Assembly: GCA_024811115.1 (NCBI GenBank)
Contig: JAKOGH010000645.1
Coordinates: forward strand, 434,001-498,000
Direction of reading: 5' to 3'
DNA from: Terana coerulea
Taxonomy: Eukaryota; Basidiomycota; Agaricomycetes; Polyporales; Phanerochaetaceae
DNA: 64,000 nt
Below are positions 45,847 to 55,904 of this stretch, in pieces. Below the pieces are notes generated by a model. It saw only the letters and a program-made list of their open reading frames with translations. It searched no databases and had not been told where the DNA came from. Made by a program: the position numbers and the translations under genes. Position 1 is the stretch's first letter. Each line of letters starts with the position of its first letter.

Positions 45847-46592
45847 AGCGAGCATCATTTCTCTTCTGAACTTTACCGTATATTTTCGTCGCATTTGTAC
45901 CTCGCTGTCCATCATCCCCATTCGCTGTCGTAAATCTAATCTCGTACCATCTTGTGTAGTATACCTCTTGCATCCATAGCGTTTGCGCATGTAGTCTTGC
46001 TCCGAATAGACATGATTCATCTCATAGACATTCTCTGCATAATCCGGCCTCACGACAACTCTGTTTCCTTACGCTGTTGGATATTTCTCTTCCACTTACC
46101 TTCGTTGTATGCCCGACCGTCAGAGTAAGTAGGTTATAAATGATGCGCTACGCAAGTGCCACAAGCTAGATTCGAGGTGTATACGAGGTTCGGATCAACT
46201 GTTATCCAACCTTTGCTCGTATATTGTCGGCAACGGAGGGCGTTCAGCGGTATATACAAGGTTCGGATCGACTGTCATCCAACCTTTGCTCGTATATTGT
46301 CGGCAACGGAACTAGTTCAGCGGACTGATCGGATTAACGGCCGTACGGAAGGGCATCACAATATTAATGGTAAGCGCTCTGCGGCACGAGCGACAACGAG
46401 CGACGTTGTCCTTCCCAATTCCTAACCAATTCTCACAAGCTCATTGCTGAAACGGTGACATTTCTCACCATCGCAAGGCTGAAGGAATACAGTAAGCTCA
46501 AGTTAAGTATCGCTCGAGTGTCCAACACCACACTGATACTGGATGATTGAAGATTACCATCGTAGCCCTCTACACATAGAAAGCAATTGAGC
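45847..46592. other. Intergenic within the HAD/F-box unit
   Basis: Contains the HAD-C 3' flank, a two-copy tandem repeat (46177-46322) and a block just upstream of F-box copy 3 (ACTGATCGGATTAACGGCC onward) that is repeated, diverged, upstream of F-box copy 4 near 50570. Confidence 0.6.
46177..46322. repeat. 73-bp tandem repeat, two copies
   Basis: Two adjacent copies of about 73 bp that differ at a few positions. Each contains AGGTTCGGATC and CATCCAACC/TATCCAACC, then TTTGCTCGTATATTGTCGGC and AACGGA, ending TTCAGCG. Borders are accurate to a few bases. Confidence 0.8.
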
Positions 46593-48075
46593 ATGGCCGC
46601 ACAGCTAGCCACAGTCCCTGAGCTCATCGACGCAATTCTTGAGATCATGCGTCACCCAGACGAGGACCTAGAGACCTTCCAGCCCACTCCAACGGACTGG
46701 AATAGGGATATCTCCTCGTGCACGCTAGTTTGCAAAGCTTGGAGGCCCATCGCGCAACACCACCTCTTCCGCAACATCACATATTCGTTCCGACGCCCGC
46801 CCGAGAGCGGCAGCACCACAGAATGGGACATCATACCGCGCAGCGAGACAGGCCGGTGGGGCCAGTCTCATGGCGAATGCACGTGGACACCATACAAAAC
46901 CCTCGCGATGTTCGTCGACTTCTTCGAGCGCTCAGGCTTAGGACATTCTGTCCGTGTCCTCAAGCTGATGTGCCGACGAGTCAAACGGGAGGCTGATCGA
47001 CATAACACTGCTGTGGTACCGCAGCTTTACAACGAGGACCGAATCGAACCCCGTCTCTTGACTGCCCTCCTGGCGCTGCTTCCTCAACTGCGCATACTTA
47101 GGACATGGAACGTCATCCCTGCATATCCGCTGGCATTCCCTGATGATTCCTTGATATCCCGCCCCTCGTTGGAGTTGAATATTGCCTGCCGTAAAATGAG
47201 CGGCGTTCCTGAAATACCGCTGCTCCTTAGCTGCTTTGCACGGCTTGACATCCTTCGCTTGACCCACGCCATGCTCATCTCACGAGACATTGAATGGGAA
47301 GCAGAGCCAGACTTTTCTGCGCTACTCAGGTTGGAGCTTAAAGCACTGCATCTCCATCCAGTGGCGTATCATCCAGTATTGTATAGTCATCTGGAGGAGT
47401 CTCCTGCCATCTACACCCTGGAGGCACTTACACTGGACTGGGTGCCCTTGGATAGGGTTAAGATTGGAATCACCAGAGGTGCACTGCAGTCCTTCATCAA
47501 AGTAGTGGGACCCACTCTCAAGAAGCTTTCCTTGCGACTACATTCCTCATCTAATCCCAGTACGTCACTCTGGTACACAATTTCTAGTGAATTGTGCCCT
47601 GCTGATGCTGCATTAAGCATTAGATTTATTGCCATGCACTTCACTCAGGAGCTTGAGACTCCGCATTCCCATATACATATGGAGCGAGCAGCGGAAGGAG
47701 ATTCTGAGTACAGCCGCTGGATTTGTGGCAGGGCTAAACAGATCGCAAGCACCGCTGGAGACGGTTCTTTTCGAGATGGGCCTCCACGGCAATATACCGG
47801 CCGCGTCCGTTGCGTCCGGGGCCCACTTGGATGTGATGTCGTGGGCTCAACATGCCGCATTGGAGGAGGAGCTGGTGGCCATCCTCGATCGCTGTCCTAT
47901 TCCCTCAATCAACTTCGGCCTTGATTCGAGGATTGTGGTCAACGCTGAAACAGACCCTCAAGACATAGACTTTGCCATGGAGACCCTTGTAAAAAGGTTG
48001 TTTCCTGTCGTGCAGAAGCGAAACGGACTATCTGTCACTTGGCGGTATCATACAGAGTGTTATCGGCAGGTGTAG
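46593..48075 (+). CDS. F-box/LRR-like protein, copy 3 (intact)
   Basis: The best-preserved member of the F-box family in this window: two exons, 46593-47559 and 47624-48075, 472 residues, no frame defect. The N-terminus is MAAQLATVPELIDAILEIMR with CTLVCKAWRPIAQHHLFRNI (F-box-like), then FRRPPESGSTTEWDIIPRSE, a conserved family block. Leucine-rich segments follow (ALLALLPQLRILRTWNVIPA; SALLRLELKALHLHPVAYHP; VVGPTLKKLSLRL). Exon 2 reads PCTSLRSLRLRIPIYIW and ends LVKRLFPVVQKRNGLSVTWR with YHTECYRQV. Likely an SCF-type adaptor by family inference; the target is unknown. It follows HAD-C on the same strand and is part of a duplicated two-gene block. Confidence 0.88.
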
Positions 48076-48988
48076 GATCTGATGAAGGGGTAGCTAATGG
48101 AGCAGTATTTTGTATAACGTAGCTATAACTCGAGCATGCTGCTCCCGGTCCCACCATTTTTCTCTCGCCTATCCCCAGCTAATCTGCTACGGTACGCCTG
48201 CATATACCTTCCTCCCAAGTTCTCTCAGATACCAAGATACTTAGCTGAGTAGCAGATTGACCGTCTGCCGCCGATCCTGTACAGCGTTGCGGTTCGACTT
48301 GGTTCCAGACGGTTGTTTGCAAGTTGTTTGCAGCATGAATGCATCTGCACGCTTCAGCTTCAATACTCACATGTATGGTGTCTTTCAGTGGTATAGGATA
48401 TCATAACCATTAGGACGTTCTTGTACACTTGCCGAGCGGGAATCTGAGTCGGTTGTCGGTCGAGCAATGTGAAGGAAGCCATCTTAAGGCGGATCACCGC
48501 CAGGCGCTTCGCGACGTCGCGCGTCGATCTGCTGAGTCAGCAGGGACCAGCGCCGACTTCGTTACTCCGAACCTCTGAACTTTGTTTACGAAATTCGACA
48601 CGCGCAAGCACAACCACCATCCTCCGCCGCACTTTGTGCTTTGTGGCTATTGATCGATCGTAACTAGCCCTGATTATGATCTTCGTGGGCTCTGTTCACA
48701 CACGGCGCTGTTGCGCTGATTCTCCCCTATCTCCAGAGCCGAACGACGTCACAGTGTTCATACAACGCAGACGCTGAGAAGCAGACAACAGTCGTGTCCG
48801 CACCCCGCGGCAAAGTGCTTCTTGCTTATGTTTTCGTTGGCTCATGCGAGCCCCACTGGCTATGCGGGCGCATAGCGGAGGCTTCCTCGAAGCACTCGAC
48901 AACCTCTAGCGGCGGCACTGGTACGCTGACGTCAAGTCCGAGTGTCTGGCAGAGCTCACCCTGTTTTGCGTTTGCGTGCAGAAAAACA
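48076..48988. other. Intergenic, 5' region of HAD-D
   Basis: 48600-48920 is an inverted near-copy of 36590-36900 upstream of HAD-A, including TCGATCGTAACTAG, ACGACGTCACAGTGTTCATA and CCCACTGGCTATGCGGGCGC. No coding feature. Confidence 0.6.
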
Positions 48989-48996
48989 TATATAAG
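48989..48996 (+). promoter_or_regulatory. TATA box of HAD-D
   Basis: TATATAAG, 119 nt before the HAD-D start codon, in the shared core-promoter block. Confidence 0.65.
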
Positions 48997-49114
48997 AACC
49001 ATGTTCACCGCTGCTGAAGGACAGAACACTCGCCTCTTACAGATCTTTTCTCTAAACGCATCCACATCCTAGGATTTTTACAAAAAACTCTGCTCAAAGT
49101 CATACACTGCCAAC

Positions 49115-50259
49115 ATGTCCTCAGTCACATCCCAATTCTACGCCGACGCTGTCCTCTTTGACATGGTATGTGACCCCAACCCCTCTTCTTTCTGACTCGT
49201 ACTCATTCTCCAGCACAGGACGGCACGCTCACCGACTCCATCGCCGCCGTCGAGGCTGCATGGGGCAAGGTCGCCAAGGACATTGGGCAGGACCCGGCCT
49301 ACGTGATCGCAGCGACGCACGGCAAGCGCGCCGTCGACAACCTCGCCCAATTCAAGCCACACATCAAGGCGCACGAAATGGACGACGAGGTGCAATCATT
49401 CGAGGAGTCCATCCTCTTCTTCGCCGACGCATACAAAACGCACGGCCCCGGTTCCTGCACACCCTCGCCCGTCGATTCCAGCGCCACGACGCCGAGTCTT
49501 ACTCCGAGCTTCTCGCCTTCGTCCTCCACGCCCACCTCCCGCGCGTCATCTCGCGCTTCATCCTTCGGCGCCGGAGTGCTGAACCAGGCTCGCCGCCCAT
49601 CGTTCGCTACGCGCTTGAGTGGCATGCTCACAATGGCGTCGGTACGCGAGGAGCCCACGTTCGACGACCCGGCGATGGAGGAGGCGCATGAAGACATGCT
49701 CACGCAAGAGAACAAGATCCTTCAGAAGGATCAGCTGCATGCGTGGCAGATCGAAGCTGCCAGCGTCGACCGCTCAGTGCGCATCCTCCCTGGTGTGAAG
49801 AGGGTGATCGCTTCCATCCCTGACGGTCACTATGCTGTTGCGACTTCGGGCGCAAAGACATATGGTACGTTTCCTTGTTCCAACCTCTGAGAATGTGGCA
49901 CTCATTCAATTTTCAGCTTACGGTTGTATGACGCGCGTCGGCATCACCCCACCCAAGGTGACGATCACCGCGTGCGACAAGCGTCTCAAGGCTGGCAAGC
50001 CTGCGCCCGACCCGTTCCTGCTCGCCGCAAGGAGCTCGGCTTCGACGCGAAGAAATGCGTTGTCTTCGAGGACTCGCCGTCCGGCATCCGCGCCGGCGTC
50101 GCGTCGGGTGCGACGGTCATCGCGGTGTGCACCTCACATGAGCGCTCGAAGATCGAGAACTGCGGCGCGCACTTCCTGGTCGACAATATGGAGAAGGTTG
50201 TGTGCGAGCCAGTGCAGGTTGACGGCAAGACTCAGCTGCGGTTCGGTATCCTCGCGTAG
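49115..50259 (+). CDS. HAD phosphatase copy D (GPP/DOG1-like), one frameshift
   Basis: Exons: 49115-49165 (MSSVTSQFYADAVLFDM), 49219-49864 and 49917-50259. Same four motifs and cap insert as A and C. One base is missing at about 50029 (GCCGCAAGG where the other copies have GCCGCGAAGG), breaking the frame inside motif III after PDPFLLAA. Like C it has ITACDKR. It is followed at a similar distance by F-box copy 4, so D + F-box 4 is the second tandem unit. Its upstream region is closest to that of copy A, not C. Confidence 0.85.
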
Positions 50260-50840
50260 ATCGTGCAATGGTTTTGTTTTACGGCCTCTTTTCATCCCTT
50301 TTTTCGTCGCAACTTCTAACACGCTCTCCATCATCCCCCGCTGTCGCAAATTTAATTCTGTGCTGTGCTGTGTAGTATGTATACGTCTCGCGTCCACAAT
50401 GTATGTCCTTACTCGTTTGTTACTCGTAACTGTGCTTTGAATAAACGCACACCATCCGGTAGACATTCCTTGTGTGATCCAGGCCAACAAAATCTCAAAC
50501 CGCAGACGCTGTTAGATTTACTTTATTTTATAATTTATACCTTTTTCTAGGTAAATCTAAGTCGTTCCGGCGCACTGATCGGATTGATGGCCATACGGGA
50601 GGATGTCACCATGGTAAGCGCTGTGCACGAGTGGCGTCGTCCTTACCAGTGGCAATTCGGAATTCCTAAGTTCAAGTTACAACTTGGCTCATCGTTGACT
50701 TTTCTCACCGCAAGGCTGGAGGAATATAGTAAGTCTGCAATTAAGTAGAGCCCGAAGGTCTCGTCTGATACCGGACAGCTCAAGATCAACTCTGCGGCTC
50801 TCGAGTCTCTATGACACCCTGACGCCGAAAGCGAATGAGC
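50260..50840. other. Intergenic within second HAD/F-box unit
   Basis: Diverged copy of the 45847-46592 intergenic region, without the 73-bp tandem repeat. No coding feature. Confidence 0.5.
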
Positions 50841-52321
50841 ATGGCCGCACAGCTAGCCACAGTCCCTAAGCTCATCGACGCGATTCTCGAGGGCGCACGT
50901 CCCCAAGATGAGGACCTAAAACTTTTGTCCCACCCCTAAGGGCTGGAATACGGATGTCGCCTCGTGTACGCTGGTATGCAAAGCGTGGAGGCCTGTCGCG
51001 CAACACCACCTCTTCGCAACATCACGTAGCCTATTCATTTCGACGCCCATCCGAGAGTGGCAACGCCGCAGAATGGGATGCCAAACCGCGCGGCGAGGCA
51101 GGCCGATGGGGCCAGTATCATGGCGAACATGCGTTAACACCATACAAAACCTTCGTGATGTTCGTCGACTTCCTCGCGCGCTCAGGTGTGGGACATTCAG
51201 TCCGCGTCCTTAAGCTGACGTGCCGACCAGTCAAATGGCAGGCAGCTAGATGGGACAATACGCGTCCGTGGCTCTACAGCGAGGATCGAATCGAACCGGG
51301 TCTCTTCGTTGCCCTCCTGGCGCAACTTCCTCAGCTGCGTACACTTAGCACGTGGAACGTCATCCCTGCATATTCATTCGCTGACGACTGGTTGATATCC
51401 CGTCCATTGCTGGAGCTGAATATCGCCTGCCACGGCACGAATGGCGTTCGAAATCTCGCTACTCGTCAGCTGCTTCACGCGACTCGACGTTATCCGCTTA
51501 AGCCGTGCCGCCCTCATCCTACGAGACATGGAGTGGAAACCCGATCCAGACTTTTCTGCGCTACCTAGGCTGGAACTTAAAGCACTGCATCTCCATCCAG
51601 TAGCGTACTATCCAGTATTTTATAATCGTTTGAGGAAGTCCCCCTCCGTCCACACCCTGGAGTCACTTACACTCCGACTAGGTGCCCATGGGTAGGAATA
51701 ACACTCGAGTAACCATTGGTGCACTGCAGTACGTCATCAATGCAGCGGGACTCGCTCTCAAGAAGCTCTCCGTGCGATTCTCCGATCCCTCATCTAATCC
51801 CAGTACGTCACTCTGAGATACACATTATGGTCATTTACGCGCTGCTGATGCTGCTCAAGTCTTAGATTTGTCGGCATGCACCTCCATCAGGGGCTTGAGA
51901 CTCTGCATTCCCCTACACGTATTACAGAGCGAACAAGAGGACGATATTCTGAGTACAGCTGCTGGATATGTGGCAGGGCTAAACAGATCGCGAGCACCGC
52001 TGGAGACAGTTCTTTTCGAGATGGGTCTCCACGGCAGCACCATCACGAACGCGTCCGACATCCACTGGTACCTTGACATGACGCCGCGGATCGAACATGT
52101 CGCATTGCAGAAGGAGCTGGTGGCCATCCTCGATCGCCGTCCTCTTTCCTCGATAAACTTCGTCTTCAATTCGAAGATTGGGATCGGCGCTGGAACGGAC
52201 CCTCGAGACGTAGATTCTGCCGGTGGAAACCCTCGTAAAACGGTTGTTTCCTATCATGCAGGAGAGGAAGGCGTTGTCTTACACTTGGCGGCATCACACG
52301 GAGTCTTCTGAGCAATTGTAG
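50841..52321 (+). pseudogene. F-box/LRR protein copy 4, degenerate
   Basis: Homologous to copy 3 along its whole length. It starts MAAQLATVPKLIDAILEGAR, but DEDLKLLSHP then hits a stop at about 50936 because of a length change relative to copy 3. A further small insertion/deletion lies in the TTCGCAACATCACGTAGCC region (51015-51030), the frame changes again near 51440 (EISLLVSCFTRLDVIRLSR resumes in another frame), and the 3' part breaks near 52220. Exon 2 keeps LSACTSIRGLRLCIPLHVL. Several independent lesions of different kinds make true decay likely, in contrast to the single indels of its neighbours. Confidence 0.8.
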
Positions 52322-53681
52322 GATCTCGTGAAAAGGCAGCCGGTAGAGTAGTACTTTGTAAATTGTAGCTCAAGCAGGCTACTCCCGGATGTACTTACAA
52401 TAGGTTCAACCCCTACTGCCGCATAGGATATCAGTCGCTCTGCAAGGCCCAATATCCCAGATACTTTGACTAACAGCCGGAACCGTCGGTTATGAGAGCA
52501 AATAACTCATACCGCCCAATGATGGCAACATACGGCTCTTCATTTCCACTACACTAACTTCGGGCTGTACATCGTGGTGGGATGTAGTAAATATAGCGTT
52601 AGCACCAGTTCATGGTCACCGCGTACTGCTCAGAGAGCCGCTCTCGAATGGATTCCATCCCGAGACGGTCGAACATTGTTGGCGTGTGCTATTTTGCTCC
52701 GCGCACAGTAACTGGCTTGGTAAATGCCCAGGACTGTGGTATTTCGTAAGGTTCTGAAGGATCACTGAGGTCGGTGGGCTGCAAGTTTGCAATCAGTGTC
52801 ATGTGCGCGGCCTGTCATAACGTACTCACCCAAGTTTAGACATGCGCCGTAACCATGGCCGCCCCGAACCCTCCCCTCCGTCGCGGCCACAAGCTCGTCC
52901 CCGTCGCCGAGGCCTCGCATAGTCGACCTTTTGTCTAGACCTGACTTTCATGTCCCGTTTGTTCACCAGCGATCTTCGCCAGACCCATGATGAACCGTTG
53001 ACGAATCTCCGGGACGGCCGTTGGCGAATGGCTTGAAAAGACGACGCCCACCTCTAACAGAGATCACTGTTCATATCATATATCAGCAGGCACCTGGTAT
53101 TGCCTGTCAACAGGACATGCGATGATTTGCTGTTGCAGTTCAGTAGCGTCATGCGCATCAAGACACGCTCCTTGAGCCTGAGCCTGTCGGACGCATTCTC
53201 ATGGTCGGCGCAGGGGGTAGCCAGGCCGAGAGGATTGTCTTTGAGCCTCCGTGGGGAATTTCTGAGCAAAATTTGTGCATTGCGGGAGGTTGTCGACGGT
53301 TCGAAGGCGAATTTGAATGCGGAGGACAAAGCGTGGTGGGAGCGCGGAGGGAGGAGGAGGATGCCGCGATCAAATCGACGCCACGACATCATTCACCGCA
53401 CGTGGGATGAATGAATTGTCAATAGCTCCCGCACGTGGATAGTCCGAGCCCGTTCTCGAGCAAGGCCGCGCACAGTGCGCTGGATTGTCCCAGGGCTTCT
53501 GTGATGCAGCTCTGTTGTTCTCAACTTCGCCTCGGTGGCTAAGAGCCCTCCCCGCGGGTCCTCCTCTGCCTCGTACTACACCGTCCCGTCACCGCGACGG
53601 ACGGCCCACACTCCTTCACTCCCCACATTCGTTTACCTTGACGGTCTTTTTCCCTCTTTCGCTGATAGAATTCAGTCAAGT
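52322..53681. other. Intergenic, nothing recognised
   Basis: About 1.4 kb. No conserved frame is evident. A possible coding-like start at 52856 (MAAPNPPLRRGHKLVPVAEA) ends within 30 codons and has no support. Confidence 0.4.
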
Positions 53682-55904
53682 ATGCATGCTGATCGCCTCG
53701 TCAGGAAGCGCAAGGCGCGACACGATATTCAAGCACGCGAGCCTGCGCTGATCAACTTGCCCATTCCGATACCCTCCAATATACCCCTCCTGAGTCCTAT
53801 ATTGGACCCACTCATCGCAGGCGTACCCCTCTCGCAGCTGACTAGCTTTCCGCTGTCGCTGCCGCCGCTCATTTCGCTGCCATTTCCGCCTGCGCACACA
53901 ACGACCCCTGCGGCTACGATTACCCTGACCTCTCAGGCCGCCCCACCCAGCGCGTCGACCCCGGCTGCCACTGCCACTCCTACGCCTGTGAGCACTCCCA
54001 GTCCTCCACCAAGCGTTCCTGTTGTAACCGCTACTCCTACGCCTCAACCACAACCTGCCACTCCTGCTGCTTCGCCGCAACCTACGCCTCCTCCACCACC
54101 CGCCGCGCCCTTGCCCTCGCCCTCACCCGCACCCGCACCCGCACCTGCGCCCGTACCTGCGCCTGCACCACAACCTGTCTCTCCTTCTCCTGCGGCGCCT
54201 GCTGCACCCCAGCAGCCACCTACATCTCCGCCTAGCAACGGCGCACCTCCAGGAGACACATCCGGAAACTCCGGGAACGCCGGGCCCAGCAAAGCTAAAC
54301 CCGGAAGTAACTCGGGCTCTCAGCCTGGGGATTCAGTGCCTGTGAATGGGGCCTCAGCAGGTGTCGCACCGTCTCCCAGTCCGCAGGGTCAACTCCAGCC
54401 ATCCGCCACGAGTGCCGGCGGTGCTTCTCTCAGCGGGACCGTCGGGCAGTCCTCGAGTGCCCCGGATGGTATAGAGCATACGGGCGCGGCGTCTACCCTC
54501 TTCAGAACTCTGTCGGACGGCCAAGCGGTACCGATTCCTACGCAAAATGTCGCCGTGAACCCCGGGAGCAACCCAGCTACGGATAGCAGCCTCGCAAACT
54601 TATTCACTGGTGTATCGACGACCGTGACGTTCTCAGCAGTAGGTTCGCATGCCACTGCAGGTGCCAGCGGGTCTCACTCTGGGTCCTCTCCGTCAGGTGA
54701 CTCGCCTGGTGGAGATGGTAATGGAGCGCAAGGCGGCGGCGGGTCTGACGGAAACGGTGGAACCAACCCCAACGGCAGCCCAGGTTCCGGCGCCGCCGGC
54801 AACTCTCACCATGGCCTTTCCACGGCAGTCATCGCTGTCATCGGGGTGCTCGGCGGGCTGTTCTTGATTGCGCTGGTCATCTTCGCGTGCCGGCGACGCT
54901 CGCTCTCCAAGCGCCTCGCGCGGCGCAGACAGTGGATCAGCAACGAGAAGTCGCTGTACGGCGTCGATCCCGTCAGCAGCTCAGGCTACTTCAGGCGGAA
55001 CCCACCCGGCTCGACGCGCACCAGCTACGAGCGCAACTCAGACCCCTTCTCGGTGCCCCCACCAATGCCTCTGTCGCCCGAGTGGCCGCTGTACAGACCT
55101 CAGCCCCTCACCCCACAGATGGTGCAGCACGAAGACGCGATCCAAGTCATCAACGTGCCCTTGGCGGTAGCAACGACGTATTCGCCGCCCTCACCGACTT
55201 TGCGCGGAGGCAGCAGGTCCAGCACAGGCAGCTACGAGAGCGTGCAGAGTAACCTCATTTCGTTCGAGGGCGCTGCTAGCCCAACAGGGCAAGTTCTTCT
55301 GGTCCCTGCTCGCGACAGCGAGGGTCAGCCCATCACGCCTGACGCGACCACGCCCGTCTCCGTGCGGCCCTTCTCGCCCAGCGAGCGCTGGTCTTTCCCG
55401 ATGCCCCCACTCGCCGCGCGGCGCGAGTCCCTGCTGCAGATCCCGACCCGCACCGCGTCGACGTCGCCCGACTCCTTCGGCACGTCGGACTACTACACAC
55501 CGAACGAGTGGGAGAACCCGTTCGCGGACCCGCACGGTAGCTCGGACGGGCACTCGACCGAGACATTCGTCTCCGTCGAGAGCGCCGCGAGCGACCCGCG
55601 CGCGCACTTTGCCGTGCTTGAGGCCGCGAGCCGCCCGTTCGTGCCCACGCGCGACGACGAGATGGCGGTCGCGCCGGGCGACGTGCTGCACGTGCTGAAG
55701 CGCTACGACGACGGCTGGGCGTACGCGGAGAACGCCGCGAGCGGCGCGCGCGGCCTGTTCCCGATCGACTGCCTGCGCATGCCCGGCCAGCGGCTGCCCG
55801 AGTTCCTCGCGGCGAAGCGGCTTAGCACGTATTCGGGCATGAAGGCGCCGGTGAGGCGGGTGTCCGAGTCGACGGTGGTGGTGGAGGAATACCATGTGGT
55901 TTAA
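53682..55904 (+). CDS. Single-pass membrane protein with C-terminal SH3 domain
   Basis: A 740-residue intronless gene. From ATG 53682 the first ~370 residues are low-complexity Pro/Ala/Ser/Thr then Gly/Ser/Asn, lik ely extracellular and O-glycosylated (PAPAPAPAPVPAPAP; GDSPGGDGNGAQGGG). One transmembrane helix follows (STAVIAVIGVLGGLFLIALV) with an immediate basic stop-transfer (CRRRSLSKRLARRR). The cytosolic tail of about 330 residues ends in an SH3 domain: RDDEMAVAPGDVLHVLKRYD, DGWAYAENAASGARGLFPID and CLRM fit the ALYDY..E.SF..GD......DGWW.....G..G.FP family pattern. No N-terminal signal peptide is obvious, as in Fus1-like proteins. It could serve as a cell-surface sensor or polarity anchor by analogy with Sho1/Fus1; this is inference. 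Confidence 0.82.
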   Translation: MHADRLVRKRKARHDIQAREPALINLPIPIPSNIPLLSPILDPLIAGVPLSQLTSFPLSLPPLISLPFPPAHTTTPAATITLTSQAAPPSASTPAATATPTPVSTPSPPPSVPVVTATPTPQPQPATPAASPQPTPPPPPAAPLPSPSPAPAPAPAPVPAPAPQPVSPSPAAPAAPQQPPTSPPSNGAPPGDTSGNSGNAGPSKAKPGSNSGSQPGDSVPVNGASAGVAPSPSPQGQLQPSATSAGGASLSGTVGQSSSAPDGIEHTGAASTLFRTLSDGQAVPIPTQNVAVNPGSNPATDSSLANLFTGVSTTVTFSAVGSHATAGASGSHSGSSPSGDSPGGDGNGAQGGGGSDGNGGTNPNGSPGSGAAGNSHHGLSTAVIAVIGVLGGLFLIALVIFACRRRSLSKRLARRRQWISNEKSLYGVDPVSSSGYFRRNPPGSTRTSYERNSDPFSVPPPMPLSPEWPLYRPQPLTPQMVQHEDAIQVINVPLAVATTYSPPSPTLRGGSRSSTGSYESVQSNLISFEGAASPTGQVLLVPARDSEGQPITPDATTPVSVRPFSPSERWSFPMPPLAARRESLLQIPTRTASTSPDSFGTSDYYTPNEWENPFADPHGSSDGHSTETFVSVESAASDPRAHFAVLEAASRPFVPTRDDEMAVAPGDVLHVLKRYDDGWAYAENAASGARGLFPIDCLRMPGQRLPEFLAAKRLSTYSGMKAPVRRVSESTVVVEEYHVV

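Noticed and set aside
46170..46322. Possible CRISPR-like or satellite array.
   Set aside because: Only two copies, directly adjacent without spacers, in a eukaryotic genome.
54044..54292. Glycine/alanine-rich minus-strand frame.
   Set aside because: Antisense shadow of the Pro/Ala-rich ectodomain of the SH3 membrane protein.
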